From assembly GCF_028553725.1 (NCBI RefSeq), contig NZ_CP067124.1, positions 2,118,001 to 2,182,000 on the forward strand: a stretch of 64,000 nt of DNA. The letters are read 5' to 3'. Positions 47,499 through 56,075 of this stretch are shown here, piece by piece. The position numbers and the translations under genes are program-made. The notes beneath the pieces are model-generated. The model had not been told where the DNA came from and made no database searches. It was given only the letters and a program-made list of their open reading frames with translations. The number at the start of each line of letters is the position of its first letter. Position 1 is the first letter of the stretch. The DNA comes from Paracoccus alcaliphilus (GTDB lineage Bacteria > Pseudomonadota > Alphaproteobacteria > Rhodobacterales > Rhodobacteraceae).

Positions 47499-49068
47499 GT
47501 AACGGCCCGGTTGCCCTTGCAGTTACCCACAAGTGGTGCGGCGAATTGATTCACCCACCAGACTTGGCCTTGCCTGAGCACAAGCGATCATGATTCGTCA
47601 TGTGGCACCGAATAATTGAGGTGCAGACATGGGACAGAGTTGGGTGGAAACGGAAACGGCCGGATGCGATCTGGGAGATGTCAGGCTGAACAGGCGGCTT
47701 GAGGCAATGCTCGAGGCCCTCGGGGAACGGCCGGGAAAATCGCTGCCGACGGCATTCCAGGACTGGTCGAATACCAAGGCCGCCTACCGCTTCTTTGCTA
47801 ACGGCAATGTCAGCGAGGACAAGATCCTCGAGGGCCATTTCGCTGCCTCTGCCCTGCGCATCCGGGCAACCGATGGTCCCATCCTGATCCTGCAGGACAC
47901 CACGGAATTCTCCTTCAAGCGTTCGGCTCCGGAGAAGGTGGGGTTCACGACGGTGTCGACTGGACGCAAACTGAAGGAAGGTCGCTATCAGAAACATGCG
48001 GTCTGCGGGCTTTTGATGCATGCCAGCATGGCCATCACGCCGGATGGGCTGCCGCTCGGCCTGACGGCGGCCAAGTTCTGGTCGCGCAGCAAGTTCAAGG
48101 GAACCGCCGCTCTTAAACGGAAGATCAATCCGACCCGGGTGCCGATCGAACAGAAGGAAAGCATGCGCTGGCTCGACAATCTGCGCCTGTCCACCGAACT
48201 GACAGGGGTGCCAGAGCGCTGCGTGCATATCGGTGATCGGGAAAGCGACATATACGAACTCTACTGCCTGTCCGAAGAACTCGGGACCGGGTTCCTCGTC
48301 CGCAGCTGCGTCGACCGTCTGGCGGAGGATGGCGGCACGACGATTGCCAAGGTGATGGCAGAGGTGCAGTCCAGCGGCACCCACGAGGTCCGGTTCCGCG
48401 ATGCGCAGGGCAAGGATCATTGCGCCGTGCTCTCGGTCCGGCACGCTACAATGACGGTCCGCCCGCCGATCGGAAAGCAGCGGAAATACCGGCATCAGAA
48501 TCTTCAGATCATCCATGCCGAGGAGCTTGACCCGCCGGAAGGCCGGGTGCCCGTCTTCTGGAAGCTGATCACGAACTTGCCGGTGGCGACCCACGCGGAC
48601 GCAATCCACAAGCTCCAATGGTATGCGCTGCGCTGGAAGATCGAGACATTCTTCCGGACCCTGAAGACCGGGTGCCGGATCGAAGAGCTGCGCCTGGCCA
48701 CGGCTGATCGACTGGCAAACTGTATCGCGTTGTGCTGCGTCGTGTCCTGGCGCGTGTCATGGATGACGATGCTCGGCCGAGAGGTGCCGAAAGCATCGCC
48801 TGCTGCCGTCTTCACCGACGCCGAACGCCAACTGCTCGAGCGCACAGCGCCCGAGAGCAAGCAAAAGCTTCCGCGTGACCTCGATTTCTATGTCAGACTC
48901 GTCGCGCGGCTCGGCGGCTATCTCGATCGGACCTCCGATGCGCCACCAGGAACCACCGTCATATGGCGCGGCCTCTCCCGCCTCGCCGATCTTGTCGAAG
49001 GCGCTCGCATCGCCGAAACACCATCATCCGAGACATATGGGTAACTGCAAGAACAATCGGTTGGTTAC
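47499..49068 (+). mobile_element. IS4-family insertion sequence inside IS630
   Basis: 1570 bp. The ends share GTAAC and the inner block TTGCAGTTACCCA in inverted orientation. The 8-bp direct duplication GGTTTTCA is at 47491-47498 and 49069-49076. It carries one intact transposase gene. Youngest layer of this nested structure. Confidence 0.9.
47629..49044 (+). CDS. IS4-family (IS50-like) transposase
   Basis: 471 aa. Tn5/IS50-like features: a GDVRLNRRLEAMLEAL N-terminal domain, ILILQDTTEFSF (first catalytic Asp), CVHIGDRESDIYELY (second Asp), and YALRWKIETFFRTLKTGCR (YREK-type signature with the catalytic Glu). Complete. Confidence 0.92.
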   Translation: MGQSWVETETAGCDLGDVRLNRRLEAMLEALGERPGKSLPTAFQDWSNTKAAYRFFANGNVSEDKILEGHFAASALRIRATDGPILILQDTTEFSFKRSAPEKVGFTTVSTGRKLKEGRYQKHAVCGLLMHASMAITPDGLPLGLTAAKFWSRSKFKGTAALKRKINPTRVPIEQKESMRWLDNLRLSTELTGVPERCVHIGDRESDIYELYCLSEELGTGFLVRSCVDRLAEDGGTTIAKVMAEVQSSGTHEVRFRDAQGKDHCAVLSVRHATMTVRPPIGKQRKYRHQNLQIIHAEELDPPEGRVPVFWKLITNLPVATHADAIHKLQWYALRWKIETFFRTLKTGCRIEELRLATADRLANCIALCCVVSWRVSWMTMLGREVPKASPAAVFTDAERQLLERTAPESKQKLPRDLDFYVRLVARLGGYLDRTSDAPPGTTVIWRGLSRLADLVEGARIAETPSSETYG

Positions 49069-49954
49069 GGTTTTCATAGACGAGACCTCGGTGAAGACCA
49101 ACCTCACCCGCCTGCGGGGACGTGCCCTGTGCGGCACACGCCTGACCATGGATGCGCCCTTCGGCAGCTGGGGAACACAGACCCTGATTGCCGGGCTCAC
49201 ACCGGATGCCCTGATTGCGCCCTGGTGCATCCGGGGCGCAATGGACGGCCCCGCCTTCGCAGCCTGGGTTCGCGAGGTCCTGATCCCGGAGATCGAGCCG
49301 GGAACCGTGGTGATCCTCGACAACCTTGCCACCCACCACAACAAGCAGGCTGCCGAGGCTCTGCGTGCCCATCGCTGCTGGTTTCTCTATCTGCCGCCAT
49401 ATTCGCCGGACCTGAACCCCATCGAAATGGCATTCGCAAAACTCAAGGCGCACCTGCGCAGGATCGGGGCAAGAACATTTACCGACGTCTTCAAGGCCAT
49501 CGGCGAAGTCTGTGATCTCTTCGATCCCGGCGAATGTTGGAACTACTTCAAGGCCGCAGGATATGTCGCAGGTTAAAACAGAAATGCTTTAGGACAAACG
49601 CAAGAATAGTAACATACCCTACAGGTGCCTCAGTTACCCAACTCATCACAGCTCAACTATACAGAAAATAAAAAAGCAGCCTAACGTTTTCTTTTCCAGT
49701 TGCCTATAGCGTCCGATTGGAAATTAATATACGGTACCTGGCGTTAATACACGGACGACATTTCAGCTAAGGCTATATTTAAGAAGTATGTCATAAGCCG
49801 TCATTTTTCCAGCTCTCACACGATCAAAATCGTCCTTTGAAATCGTATGTTCTTTAGTTCCTCCGCCATGACTTCCTGAGAGATACTCAAATATGTATGA
49901 ATTATTTTTATGGAATATTCTCCAAGTATCATCGCTAATTCCATCCTCCACCAC

Positions 49955-51008
49955 GGCGTTGTTGCAGAAGTCAGTGTGTGAGCGCAGTTTTCCCTTTCCG
50001 CGTTGAGTTCATGCCACGCGTTTGATCTCGGCGGATCCGAGGGCATTGAAGCGGTTCATGAGGGCGATGCGGATATGGATTTCGGCGGTCTGGCGGTCCG
50101 GGTCTCGTGATGAGATGCGTTCACCGAAGGCCTTGAGGCAGCGCATCCTTGCCTCGATCCTGCTTCGGACGTGATAACCTGACCAGCGCTTCCATATGGC
50201 CCTGCCCAAGCGCTGGGTTGCCCGGAGGATCTCGTTGCGCGCCCTGGCTGCGGGGCAATCCTCCTTCCAGAGACGGCCATTCCTCCGGATCGGGATGATA
50301 GCGGTGCCGCCTCGATCCAGGATCGCGGTGTGGCAGCGTCGGGTGTCAAAGGCACCGTCGCCGGTGACGGTGCCGATCTGTTCATCCTCTGGGATCTGGT
50401 TGAGCAGGTCGGGCAGAACAGGGCTGTCGCCTTCACGGCTTGAGGTGAATTCGACGGCGCGGATGTCACCTGTAGCCGTGTCCATCGCCAGATGAACCTT
50501 ACGATATTGGCGTCGGCGATGCGGGCCATGCTTGCGGGCAAGCCATTCCCCATCACCAAGAAACTTGATCCCGGTGCTGTCCACCAGCAGGTTCAGCGGC
50601 CCCGGCGCACGGCGGCTCGTGATCTGAACCGTGATGCGCTTCTGCCTGCGGCTCAGGGTCGAGAAATCGGGCACCCGCCAGTCGAGCCCGGCCATCGAAA
50701 GGATGCTCGCCACCATCCCTGTCGTTTGCCGCAGAGGCAGGCCGAACAGAACCTTCACCATCAAGCAGAACTGGATCGCGGCATCAGAGAAGACCGGCGG
50801 CCGACCATTGCATCCGGATTTGGGTGCGCGCCAAACCATGTCCTTGTCCAGCCAGATCAGAAGGGACCCGCGCCGCTTCAAGGCATCGTTGTAGGACTTC
50901 CAGTTCATCGTGCGGTAGCGGGTCGGCTCAGGCTTGCTCATACTCGCCCCTTAGCCCACTGGATTCGCAGTGTGAATCCCTCAGAAAACGGAGTTCTGCA
51001 ACAACGCC
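49955..51008 (-). mobile_element. IS903-like (IS5 superfamily) insertion sequence
   Basis: 1054 bp with terminal inverted repeats GGCGTTGTTGCAGAA. A 9-bp direct duplication CTCCACCAC flanks it at 49946-49954 and 51009-51017; 9-bp duplications are typical of the IS903 group. It carries an intact transposase gene on the minus strand. Confidence 0.92.
50009..50941 (-). CDS. IS903-like transposase
   Basis: 310 aa. The N-terminus has RTMNWKSYNDALKRRGSL, the usual IS903 opening. The catalytic acids are in NLLVDSTGIKFLGDGEW, VTGDGAFDTRRCH and YHVRSRIEARMRCLKAFGER. Intact. Confidence 0.92.
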   Translation of the reverse strand: MSKPEPTRYRTMNWKSYNDALKRRGSLLIWLDKDMVWRAPKSGCNGRPPVFSDAAIQFCLMVKVLFGLPLRQTTGMVASILSMAGLDWRVPDFSTLSRRQKRITVQITSRRAPGPLNLLVDSTGIKFLGDGEWLARKHGPHRRRQYRKVHLAMDTATGDIRAVEFTSSREGDSPVLPDLLNQIPEDEQIGTVTGDGAFDTRRCHTAILDRGGTAIIPIRRNGRLWKEDCPAARARNEILRATQRLGRAIWKRWSGYHVRSRIEARMRCLKAFGERISSRDPDRQTAEIHIRIALMNRFNALGSAEIKRVA

Positions 51009-51132
51009 CTCCACCACTTTGTTTTTTGCCTTAGATGGATATAACTTCTTTCCTCGCTCAAGCATAACGACCATCTCCCCTGTCCGTCCTTTGGCTGAAA
51101 TGCCCGAGCGAGCGCAATGATTTAATTATTCA

Positions 51133-51501
51133 CTAGGCGTTGCGCTTAAGATGGGAGGTAATTTTTTTAACGAGATCGCCTATTAGTTTAGCGTTTTCAG
51201 GTGTTTTTTCTATCTCTATGTGAGAGATTTGCATTATTATATCTTCAAAGGAATCAAAGCCGACTCTGACTTCCTCATTTCCGCTGTAAGACCAGAATTC
51301 GATATAATCTACCGTGTCCTCGCTGATCCCTTCATCTTCCGCGATATCGGAGGGAAAGCTGCAGGTGTTGTCCTCTATATTGAAACCCCTACCCGACGAG
51401 AAGTTTTCAAGAGCCCGCAGGAGGTCATCTGAAGAGATCCAGTTGAAATAGGTCTCCACTGGATGAAGGTGGTCCGGCAAGGATATTCTTTGATGGTTCA
51501 T
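51133..51501 (-). CDS. putative immunity protein of cassette 1
   Basis: 122 aa, acidic (many Glu and Asp, for example SDIAEDEGISEDTVDYIEF) and clearly lower in GC than its neighbours. It starts 3 nt after the stop of the 555-aa effector, the classic position and character of an immunity gene. No domain is recognised with confidence; it may belong to a CdiI-like group matching the CdiA-CT-like nuclease encoded just before it. Confidence 0.65.
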   Translation of the reverse strand: MNHQRISLPDHLHPVETYFNWISSDDLLRALENFSSGRGFNIEDNTCSFPSDIAEDEGISEDTVDYIEFWSYSGNEEVRVGFDSFEDIIMQISHIEIEKTPENAKLIGDLVKKITSHLKRNA

Positions 51502-51504
51502 GCT

Positions 51505-53172
51505 CTATATCTCGGGAAAGAAGCTTGTGATTTCGCCAGTGGAGGTATTTGCATATCCGCGCATTCGTACACCATTATTAGCTATCCCAGACCATTCTCG
51601 CGGCAAGCTCCCTCCGTTTGCGCGCATCGCCGAATCTGCCGCTTCCTGCCCCCATTGCATCATTCTCCCATCGGGCACGATACTAGGATCATACACTGTC
51701 TTGGTGAATACCTGATTACGCAGTTCGCCGGTAGGCTGCCCGGCTGCGTCGAGCGCTCCCATTCGGTAATCTACCCGCTCAACTCCCGGAAGGTCAGGGT
51801 GCGGTGTCCGACTGACGACCTCTCCTCCCTCGCTCCGCAACGCAGCCTCGAACTCATGCTTGTCATGAGCTCCGCCAATGCCACGTTTGCGGGGAACATC
51901 AGGATCACGCTTCTTGATATGATCTTCAATGCCTTCCGCCATTTTTGCCCGTTGTTGAACGGGTCGCGTTACCTCAATTTCGCTGTCAGTCGTACCCTGA
52001 GCCTTCTCCGCGCGATTTCGCCGTTGCGCCCTGATGAGGTCGCCCATCTTGCCCGCGATAGAGGCGATGCCCTGAAACATTCGCAGGATTACCCGGCCCG
52101 CCGCATGGCCAAGCTGCGTCAGCTGCGTGGTAACGCGGGCGATGAAAGCCGTCAGGCGCCCGGCGAGCGCCGCGCCTCCTGTTCCGACGGTGAAGAACGC
52201 GATGATCGCGAAGATGATCGCCAGAATGATCTCGGGCAGCAGGAAGCCGGTTCCCGTGCCGATCATCTCTGCCCAGAAGTTCGGCGTCGTCAGCATGACC
52301 ACGCCCAGCATTGTCGCGCCAAGGGCGGCAAGGATCCGGGGGCTCTGGATGACCATTTCATTCATTGCACCCGCCCATTCGGCACTTTTCTCCACGAGCA
52401 GGCGGAAGGTTTCGGCGATTTCCTCAAGACCGGGAATCGCGGCCAAGGCATCTTTCAGGGCCTCTATGCCACGCTGGAACGCCTTGACCGAACCGGTCGC
52501 GAGATCCTGCAAAAGCTGGACAATCCTGTCTTTGTTATCCCATAGTGCGCGCGCACCGCTGGACAGGCCGTCCCAAGCATCGCCGAGCATGTCAGGCAGG
52601 TTGGACATCCAGTCGCGAACAGCCGCCCAGAAATCCTTTTCACCCTCCCACCATGCGGACATGCCGCGTTTCGCCCCTGCGAACCACGCTTTTGCGGCCC
52701 CCAGCCAGCCCTGCTCCTCCCATGCAAGGATCCATGGCTGGAGCGCGGTCTCCATGCTGGCGGTGAATGCGCGCAACTCTTCAAGAATTTGCGCTTCCAG
52801 TGATGCCACCTGCGCGGCAGCGTCTGGCTCGGGCCTCAACTCCGCGCCGACAGCCCCGCGCAGCGCGTCGCTGAACAGGAGTGTGCCGAGTTCCGGGCGG
52901 ACCCCGTCGATCTCGTCCCCATCCTGCATTCCGAAGCTGGGCAGCCCTTGCGTGCGCGCACCACCCGCAAGCACCACGCCCGACCTGTCGGTGATCCAAA
53001 CCGGTGCCATCGTGACCGGCGTGCGCCAGTGATCATCATAAACCGCGCAAACCCGCACCGGCCCCCGGCACGAGGCGGTTACATCGCCCGGCGGGATGGC
53101 CTCGGCATAGGCGCTGCGTTCGGAGCGGATCGCGACTTCGGAAGGGTTGGGGGGCTGGTGGCGCGGCGACAT
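51505..53172 (-). CDS. putative T6SS/polymorphic toxin effector with CdiA-CT-like nuclease tip
   Basis: 555 aa. No signal peptide. Residues 1-130 are a folded head, about 130-290 is Trp/Ala-rich helical, and about 290-345 holds hydrophobic segments (LGATMLGVVMLT, LLPEIILAIIFAIIAFFTVG) that may help membrane crossing. The last ~120 residues form a separate toxin: GIGGAHDKHEFEAAL, RTPHPDLPGVERVDYR, FTKTVYDPSIV, and WSGIANNGVRMRGY with GEITSFFP. I recall this layout from CdiA C-terminal nuclease domains (CdiA_C or EndoU type); which one is unsure. It abuts the DUF4123 gene (TAG then ATG) and precedes an immunity gene. Confidence 0.72.
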   Translation of the reverse strand: MSPRHQPPNPSEVAIRSERSAYAEAIPPGDVTASCRGPVRVCAVYDDHWRTPVTMAPVWITDRSGVVLAGGARTQGLPSFGMQDGDEIDGVRPELGTLLFSDALRGAVGAELRPEPDAAAQVASLEAQILEELRAFTASMETALQPWILAWEEQGWLGAAKAWFAGAKRGMSAWWEGEKDFWAAVRDWMSNLPDMLGDAWDGLSSGARALWDNKDRIVQLLQDLATGSVKAFQRGIEALKDALAAIPGLEEIAETFRLLVEKSAEWAGAMNEMVIQSPRILAALGATMLGVVMLTTPNFWAEMIGTGTGFLLPEIILAIIFAIIAFFTVGTGGAALAGRLTAFIARVTTQLTQLGHAAGRVILRMFQGIASIAGKMGDLIRAQRRNRAEKAQGTTDSEIEVTRPVQQRAKMAEGIEDHIKKRDPDVPRKRGIGGAHDKHEFEAALRSEGGEVVSRTPHPDLPGVERVDYRMGALDAAGQPTGELRNQVFTKTVYDPSIVPDGRMMQWGQEAADSAMRANGGSLPREWSGIANNGVRMRGYANTSTGEITSFFPEI

Positions 53173-54165
53173 CTAGGCGGCCTCCGACCAGGAGCGTTCG
53201 AACTGCTCCCTGAACGCCTTGAAGCGCTCGATCTCGGACCCCGTCGCATGGCAGATTTCCAGCAGTTTTCCCGTCGGGTCGCGGGTCTCGAAATCGGCGC
53301 CATAGAACACGGTCCATGCGGCGAAGAAATGCAGATGGGCGTGGATCCTGAAGCCATAGGCGCCGAACCGTTGCAAGGCATGGTTGACCGCCGCCTCGAC
53401 CGCCTTGCGTGGCCTGTGTTCAAGCTCCCTGGCAAAGTCGTGGCAGATCCGATCCGCCATCCGTTTGCGGCGCTCGGCTGCCCTTGCGCGGGCGATCGGA
53501 TCGAAATCCGCATAATTCAGGCGCATGGGGGTGATGGGCTCTCCGGCCAGTTCTTCCACCATGGGTGACAACCGAAAGTCCGTGTCCTCGTGGCGGATGG
53601 TGTAGTGGATCGGAGTTCCGTCATCCGTCAGCATCATCCGGCGCAGGCGCGGGGCATCATCCTGTATGGCTTCCAGAAACGGGCGCAGGACGCGCGGATC
53701 CCAGAACCGGAAGAACCGCAGCTTGCCATCGTCCTGCACCGGCAATTTGGTGAAGCGGCGCAGATGGCGGCGGATTGCGTCAAGACTGGCATCGGTCTGG
53801 ATCAGCAGGCTGCTGCCGACCGGCCAATGCTGCTGGAAGAATTTTCGATGAAAGGTCAGCGTCCCCGGATTGTCCGGCTCGGGGATCGTCAGGTTGACCA
53901 GCCACGGCGCGGTCTGTTGCGCGCTTTCGGCCGCTGCCCCGTCGAACAGGCAGGCGGCGGGCTGGGCGATGCTGTCCAGGTCGAAGAAGCCGGTGATGTC
54001 GCTGCGCAGCGAGGCGTCCACCAGCATGAAGACATGTTTCGGGGCATCCGGCCCGAAAAGCGCATCGATCAGACCGACAGGAGCGGCGGGCAAGGTGTCG
54101 GCAAGCGCGCCCAGTGGCGCGGGCAAGCTGGGCCGGGCAGCAATCATCGTCTGGCGTAAAAACAT
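53173..54165 (-). CDS. DUF4123 domain protein (T6SS effector chaperone/adaptor), cassette 1
   Basis: About 330 aa. The N-terminal DUF4123 domain (about 25-190) has HVFMLVDASLRSDI, APWLVNLTIPE, LRRFTKLPVQDDGKLRFFRF and WDPRVLRPFL. The C-terminal part (about 215-330) has GFRIHAHLHFFAAW and GADFETRDPTGKL and resembles the separate 243-aa protein of cassette 2. DUF4123 proteins load effectors onto VgrG spikes. The start is uncertain: ATGs at 54165 and 54147, no clear ribosome-binding site. Directly followed by the effector gene. Confidence 0.8.
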   Translation of the reverse strand: MFLRQTMIAARPSLPAPLGALADTLPAAPVGLIDALFGPDAPKHVFMLVDASLRSDITGFFDLDSIAQPAACLFDGAAAESAQQTAPWLVNLTIPEPDNPGTLTFHRKFFQQHWPVGSSLLIQTDASLDAIRRHLRRFTKLPVQDDGKLRFFRFWDPRVLRPFLEAIQDDAPRLRRMMLTDDGTPIHYTIRHEDTDFRLSPMVEELAGEPITPMRLNYADFDPIARARAAERRKRMADRICHDFARELEHRPRKAVEAAVNHALQRFGAYGFRIHAHLHFFAAWTVFYGADFETRDPTGKLLEICHATGSEIERFKAFREQFERSWSEAA

Positions 54166-54265
54166 ATGTGCGCAATGCAAAAGGGCTCTAAATGCGGCTC
54201 AGCCTACTGGCGAGATCGGATTCGCGCAACAAAGAAGGCCGCGAGAAGGGCAAGTCATGCGGTGC

Positions 54266-54505
54266 GCGGTCACCATCCGGTCACCAGCGCCAGATTTGAC
54301 CGAACTTCGTCAGATTTGACTTCCCTGCACCTTCGCCGTTCATATCAGCCCGTTTTCTCGATGTTGCGAATCCTGCGTTTTCGTGCAGTTCAGTGTCATG
54401 ATCTGCGCTGGCGTGACAAAGCAATTTCTGGCTTTACACCGAAGATGTCGGGGATTCGAATCCTTCACCGGCCACCATTCCCTTGCGCCGTTTTTAGTAT
54501 ATTTC
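54266..54505 (+). repeat. 240-bp direct repeat, left copy (attachment-site-like)
   Basis: Starts GCGGTCACCATCCGGTCACC and ends TTTTTAGTATATTTC. It aligns without gaps over 240 bp to the right copy (62312-62363 joined to 63420-63607), with about 193 identical bases by hand count. It contains a tRNA-Val(TAC) 3' half ending in CCA. Lies about 100 nt upstream of the cassette 1 DUF4123 gene. Confidence 0.88.
54428..54477 (+). pseudogene. 3' half of tRNA-Val(TAC), left copy
   Basis: CTTTACACCGAAGATGTC matches the anticodon loop (TAC), 3' anticodon stem and variable loop of alphaproteobacterial tRNA-Val. A degenerate T arm with loop TTCGAAT, then ACCGGCCACCA, follow. No matching 5' half lies upstream, so it is a fragment and not a working tRNA; such halves are typical integrase crossover products. 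Confidence 0.7.
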
Positions 54506-54616
54506 CGAGGTGCTTAGACGCCCTTGGAGGCGGGGCCGGACATCTTGTCACCATATCCGAAGATGTCCGCGGTCACCACGGTGTCACTCGGAATCGGGGA
54601 GGCGGAGGGTAAGCCC

Positions 54617-55290
54617 TTGTTGTATCTGGCCGGTTTCCTGCGTTTCTTCCTGGGCGGGATACAGGGGCGGATACTGCGGCCCTTGAGGTCGTCGCGCAAC
54701 CAGTCGGCGTCATAGGCCTTGTCGCCCAGGAAGTGCTTGGCTGGCGGCAGATGGCGCAGCAACACGAGGGCACCCCGACTGTCGGCCATCTGGCCAGGAG
54801 AAAGGAAGAAGTCCAAAGGGCGCCCCTTGCCATCGCTGAGCATGTGCAGCTTAGAGTTAAGGCCGCCCTTCGTGCGCCCGATCGCCCTCGGACGATCCCT
54901 TTTTTTCGCAGGCTTGCTGCGGTGCGGTGCACTTTCAGGAAGGTGCTGTCGATCATCAGCGTGTCGCCATGGCTGCCGGGTTGCGCCAGTTCCTGAAATA
55001 TGCGTGCGAAGATGCCCATTCGAGACCAGCGGGCAAACCGGTTGTACAGGGTCTTGTAGGGACCGTAGACCGAGGGTGCATCTTGCCATCGCAGCCCATA
55101 CCGCTTGACGTAGATGATCCCGCTCAGCACCTTGCAGTCGTCCGATCGCGCGCGACCTCGCACCTTGGGAAAGAACGGTTGAAGCCGCCGCATCTGTTGT
55201 GCGCTCAGCCAGAAATATCGCTCGTCTCGGTTGATCATGACCACCGTGAATCACTCAACCAGCTGGCCTGCAACAGAAACTTATAGGGAT
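54617..55290 (-). mobile_element. IS427-like (IS5 family) element, copy 1, 3'-truncated
   Basis: The 5' terminus has the inverted repeat ATCCCTATAA (55290 inward). The transposase runs in two frames joined by a -1 shift at seven A (54906-54900): first frame MVMINRDERYFWLSAQQMRR, second frame KGGLNSKLHMLSDGKGRP to PARYNK. At about 54616 homology to copy 2 stops and the frame runs on into unrelated sequence (about 54514-54616, ending MSGPASKGV). The DDE glutamate part is missing, so it is inactive. Copy 2 is the inverted, complementary truncation. Confidence 0.85.
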
Positions 55291-55616
55291 GGAGCCTAGG
55301 CTCCAGACTTCGGTAACGGGTTCGCCTCAGTCAAGGCATTTTGCTCAAACCGATTGATCCGCCAGAACGGTGCCTTTTGTTCTGGTCCTGTCCGCCGTTT
55401 TTTCGCGGGGCCTTTGGCGTGGGTCCTTTGGGTACATGCTTCGGTCCGTGGTCAGCGTCTGGCTGCCAACATGATGCGGGTTCGGTGCAATTCCGATGTG
55501 CCCATCTCATAGGCGTGCTTGACTGATGTCAGCGACGGTCTAGAGCACGACATCATCGGAACCACGTCCCTGCGGGACCTCGAGGGCCTGCGATCAGGCC
55601 GGCAACGGGTTTCGGA
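55291..55616. other. unassigned stretch between IS fragments
   Basis: About 330 nt between IS427-like copy 1 and the IS110 remnant. It begins with a short palindrome GGAGCCTAGGCTCC next to the IS end. No gene is recognised; it may be flanking sequence of the IS110-type element. Confidence 0.4.
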
Positions 55617-56075
55617 TCAGGTCGTCGGCGCAGTTTCCATTCGGAATGTCGTGCCGTCGATCCACATGCGGTGCAAGATAACTGAGATCCGGCGCGCCAA
55701 CGCGACCATGGCCCTTTTCCTGCCCCGGCGCTTTGCAACCTGAGCGCCCCAGCTTCTCAGCCATGTTCCTCGACCTCGGTTCATCATGACAGTTGTGGCC
55801 TGGCACAGCGCGCGCCTCAGGTTCACGTCACCGGCCTTGGTTATACCGCCTGAGACATCGCGCTCGCCAGACTGGTTTCGCGAGGGTGTCAGCCCGGCGT
55901 CCGTCAGCCCACGATGCAGCCATTGCGACAAGGGCCCCGCCTCGAGGCCAAGAGCAGCAATGCTGCCGCCAAGTGCTTGAAGCCACGCAAGCAGAGGCTC
56001 TGGTTCACTGGCAACCTCAGTTTCCTTGACTATCTTTCCATGCTCGCTGACCACGCAGATCGCGGTTTTGGCCAT
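55617..56075 (-). pseudogene. IS110-family transposase with internal deletion
   Basis: 152 codons starting MAKTAICVVSEHGKIVKETE (RuvC-like DEDD N-terminus) and running to RGLTDAGLTPSRNQSG. It then continues in the family C-terminal region, SGGITKAGDVNLRRALCQAT with KRAMVALARRISVILHRMW. A full IS110 transposase is over 300 aa; the middle is gone but the frame is kept. The start codon lies exactly at the junction with IS427-like copy 2. Confidence 0.75.

Larger units (their letters stand above)
47396..49576 (+). pseudogene. IS630 DDE frame disrupted by an IS4-family insertion
   Basis: The 5' part reads AAERRGARVRQRR up to ERVVF at about 47497. The sequence resumes after the IS4 element at 49069 with VFIDETSVKTNLTRLRG and runs to the normal end YFKAAGYVAG. 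GGTTTTCA occurs on both sides of the insert. Removing the insert restores the 200-aa frame seen in copies 2 and 3. Confidence 0.9.
46958..49589 (+). mobile_element. IS630-family element, copy 1, split by an IS4 element
   Basis: Ends AAGCATTTCT and AGAAATGCTT form the inverted repeat, with TA duplicated at 46956-46957 and 49590-49591. Total 2632 bp. Removing the inserted IS4 element (1570 bp) and one 8-bp duplication leaves exactly 1054 bp, the length of copies 2 and 3. The second reading frame is broken by the insertion, so this copy is inactive on its own. Confidence 0.92.
49763..51074 (-). pseudogene. small immunity-like gene interrupted by an IS903-like element
   Basis: The N-terminal part (51074-51018 region, MVVMLERGKKLYPSKAKNKV) and the C-terminal part (49954-49763, DGISDDTWRIFHKNNSYIF to DILLKYSLS) join in one frame when the 1054-bp element and one 9-bp duplication are removed. 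The restored product is about 82 aa, or 79 from the second ATG, which has GGGGAG at better spacing. It is low in GC, the last gene of cassette 1, and follows the first immunity gene by 58 nt. A second immunity gene or a small toxin-associated gene is likely; the family is not recognised. Confidence 0.7.

Noticed and set aside
54428..54477. Functional tRNA-Val gene
   Set aside because: Only the 3' half is present, the T arm is mismatched and no 5' half lies upstream. Treated as an attachment-site remnant.
54540..54571. Inverted repeat GGACATCTT...AAGATGTCC near the left repeat
   Set aside because: Only 9 bp; shares GAAGATGTC with the tRNA-Val half, probably by chance. No partner elsewhere.
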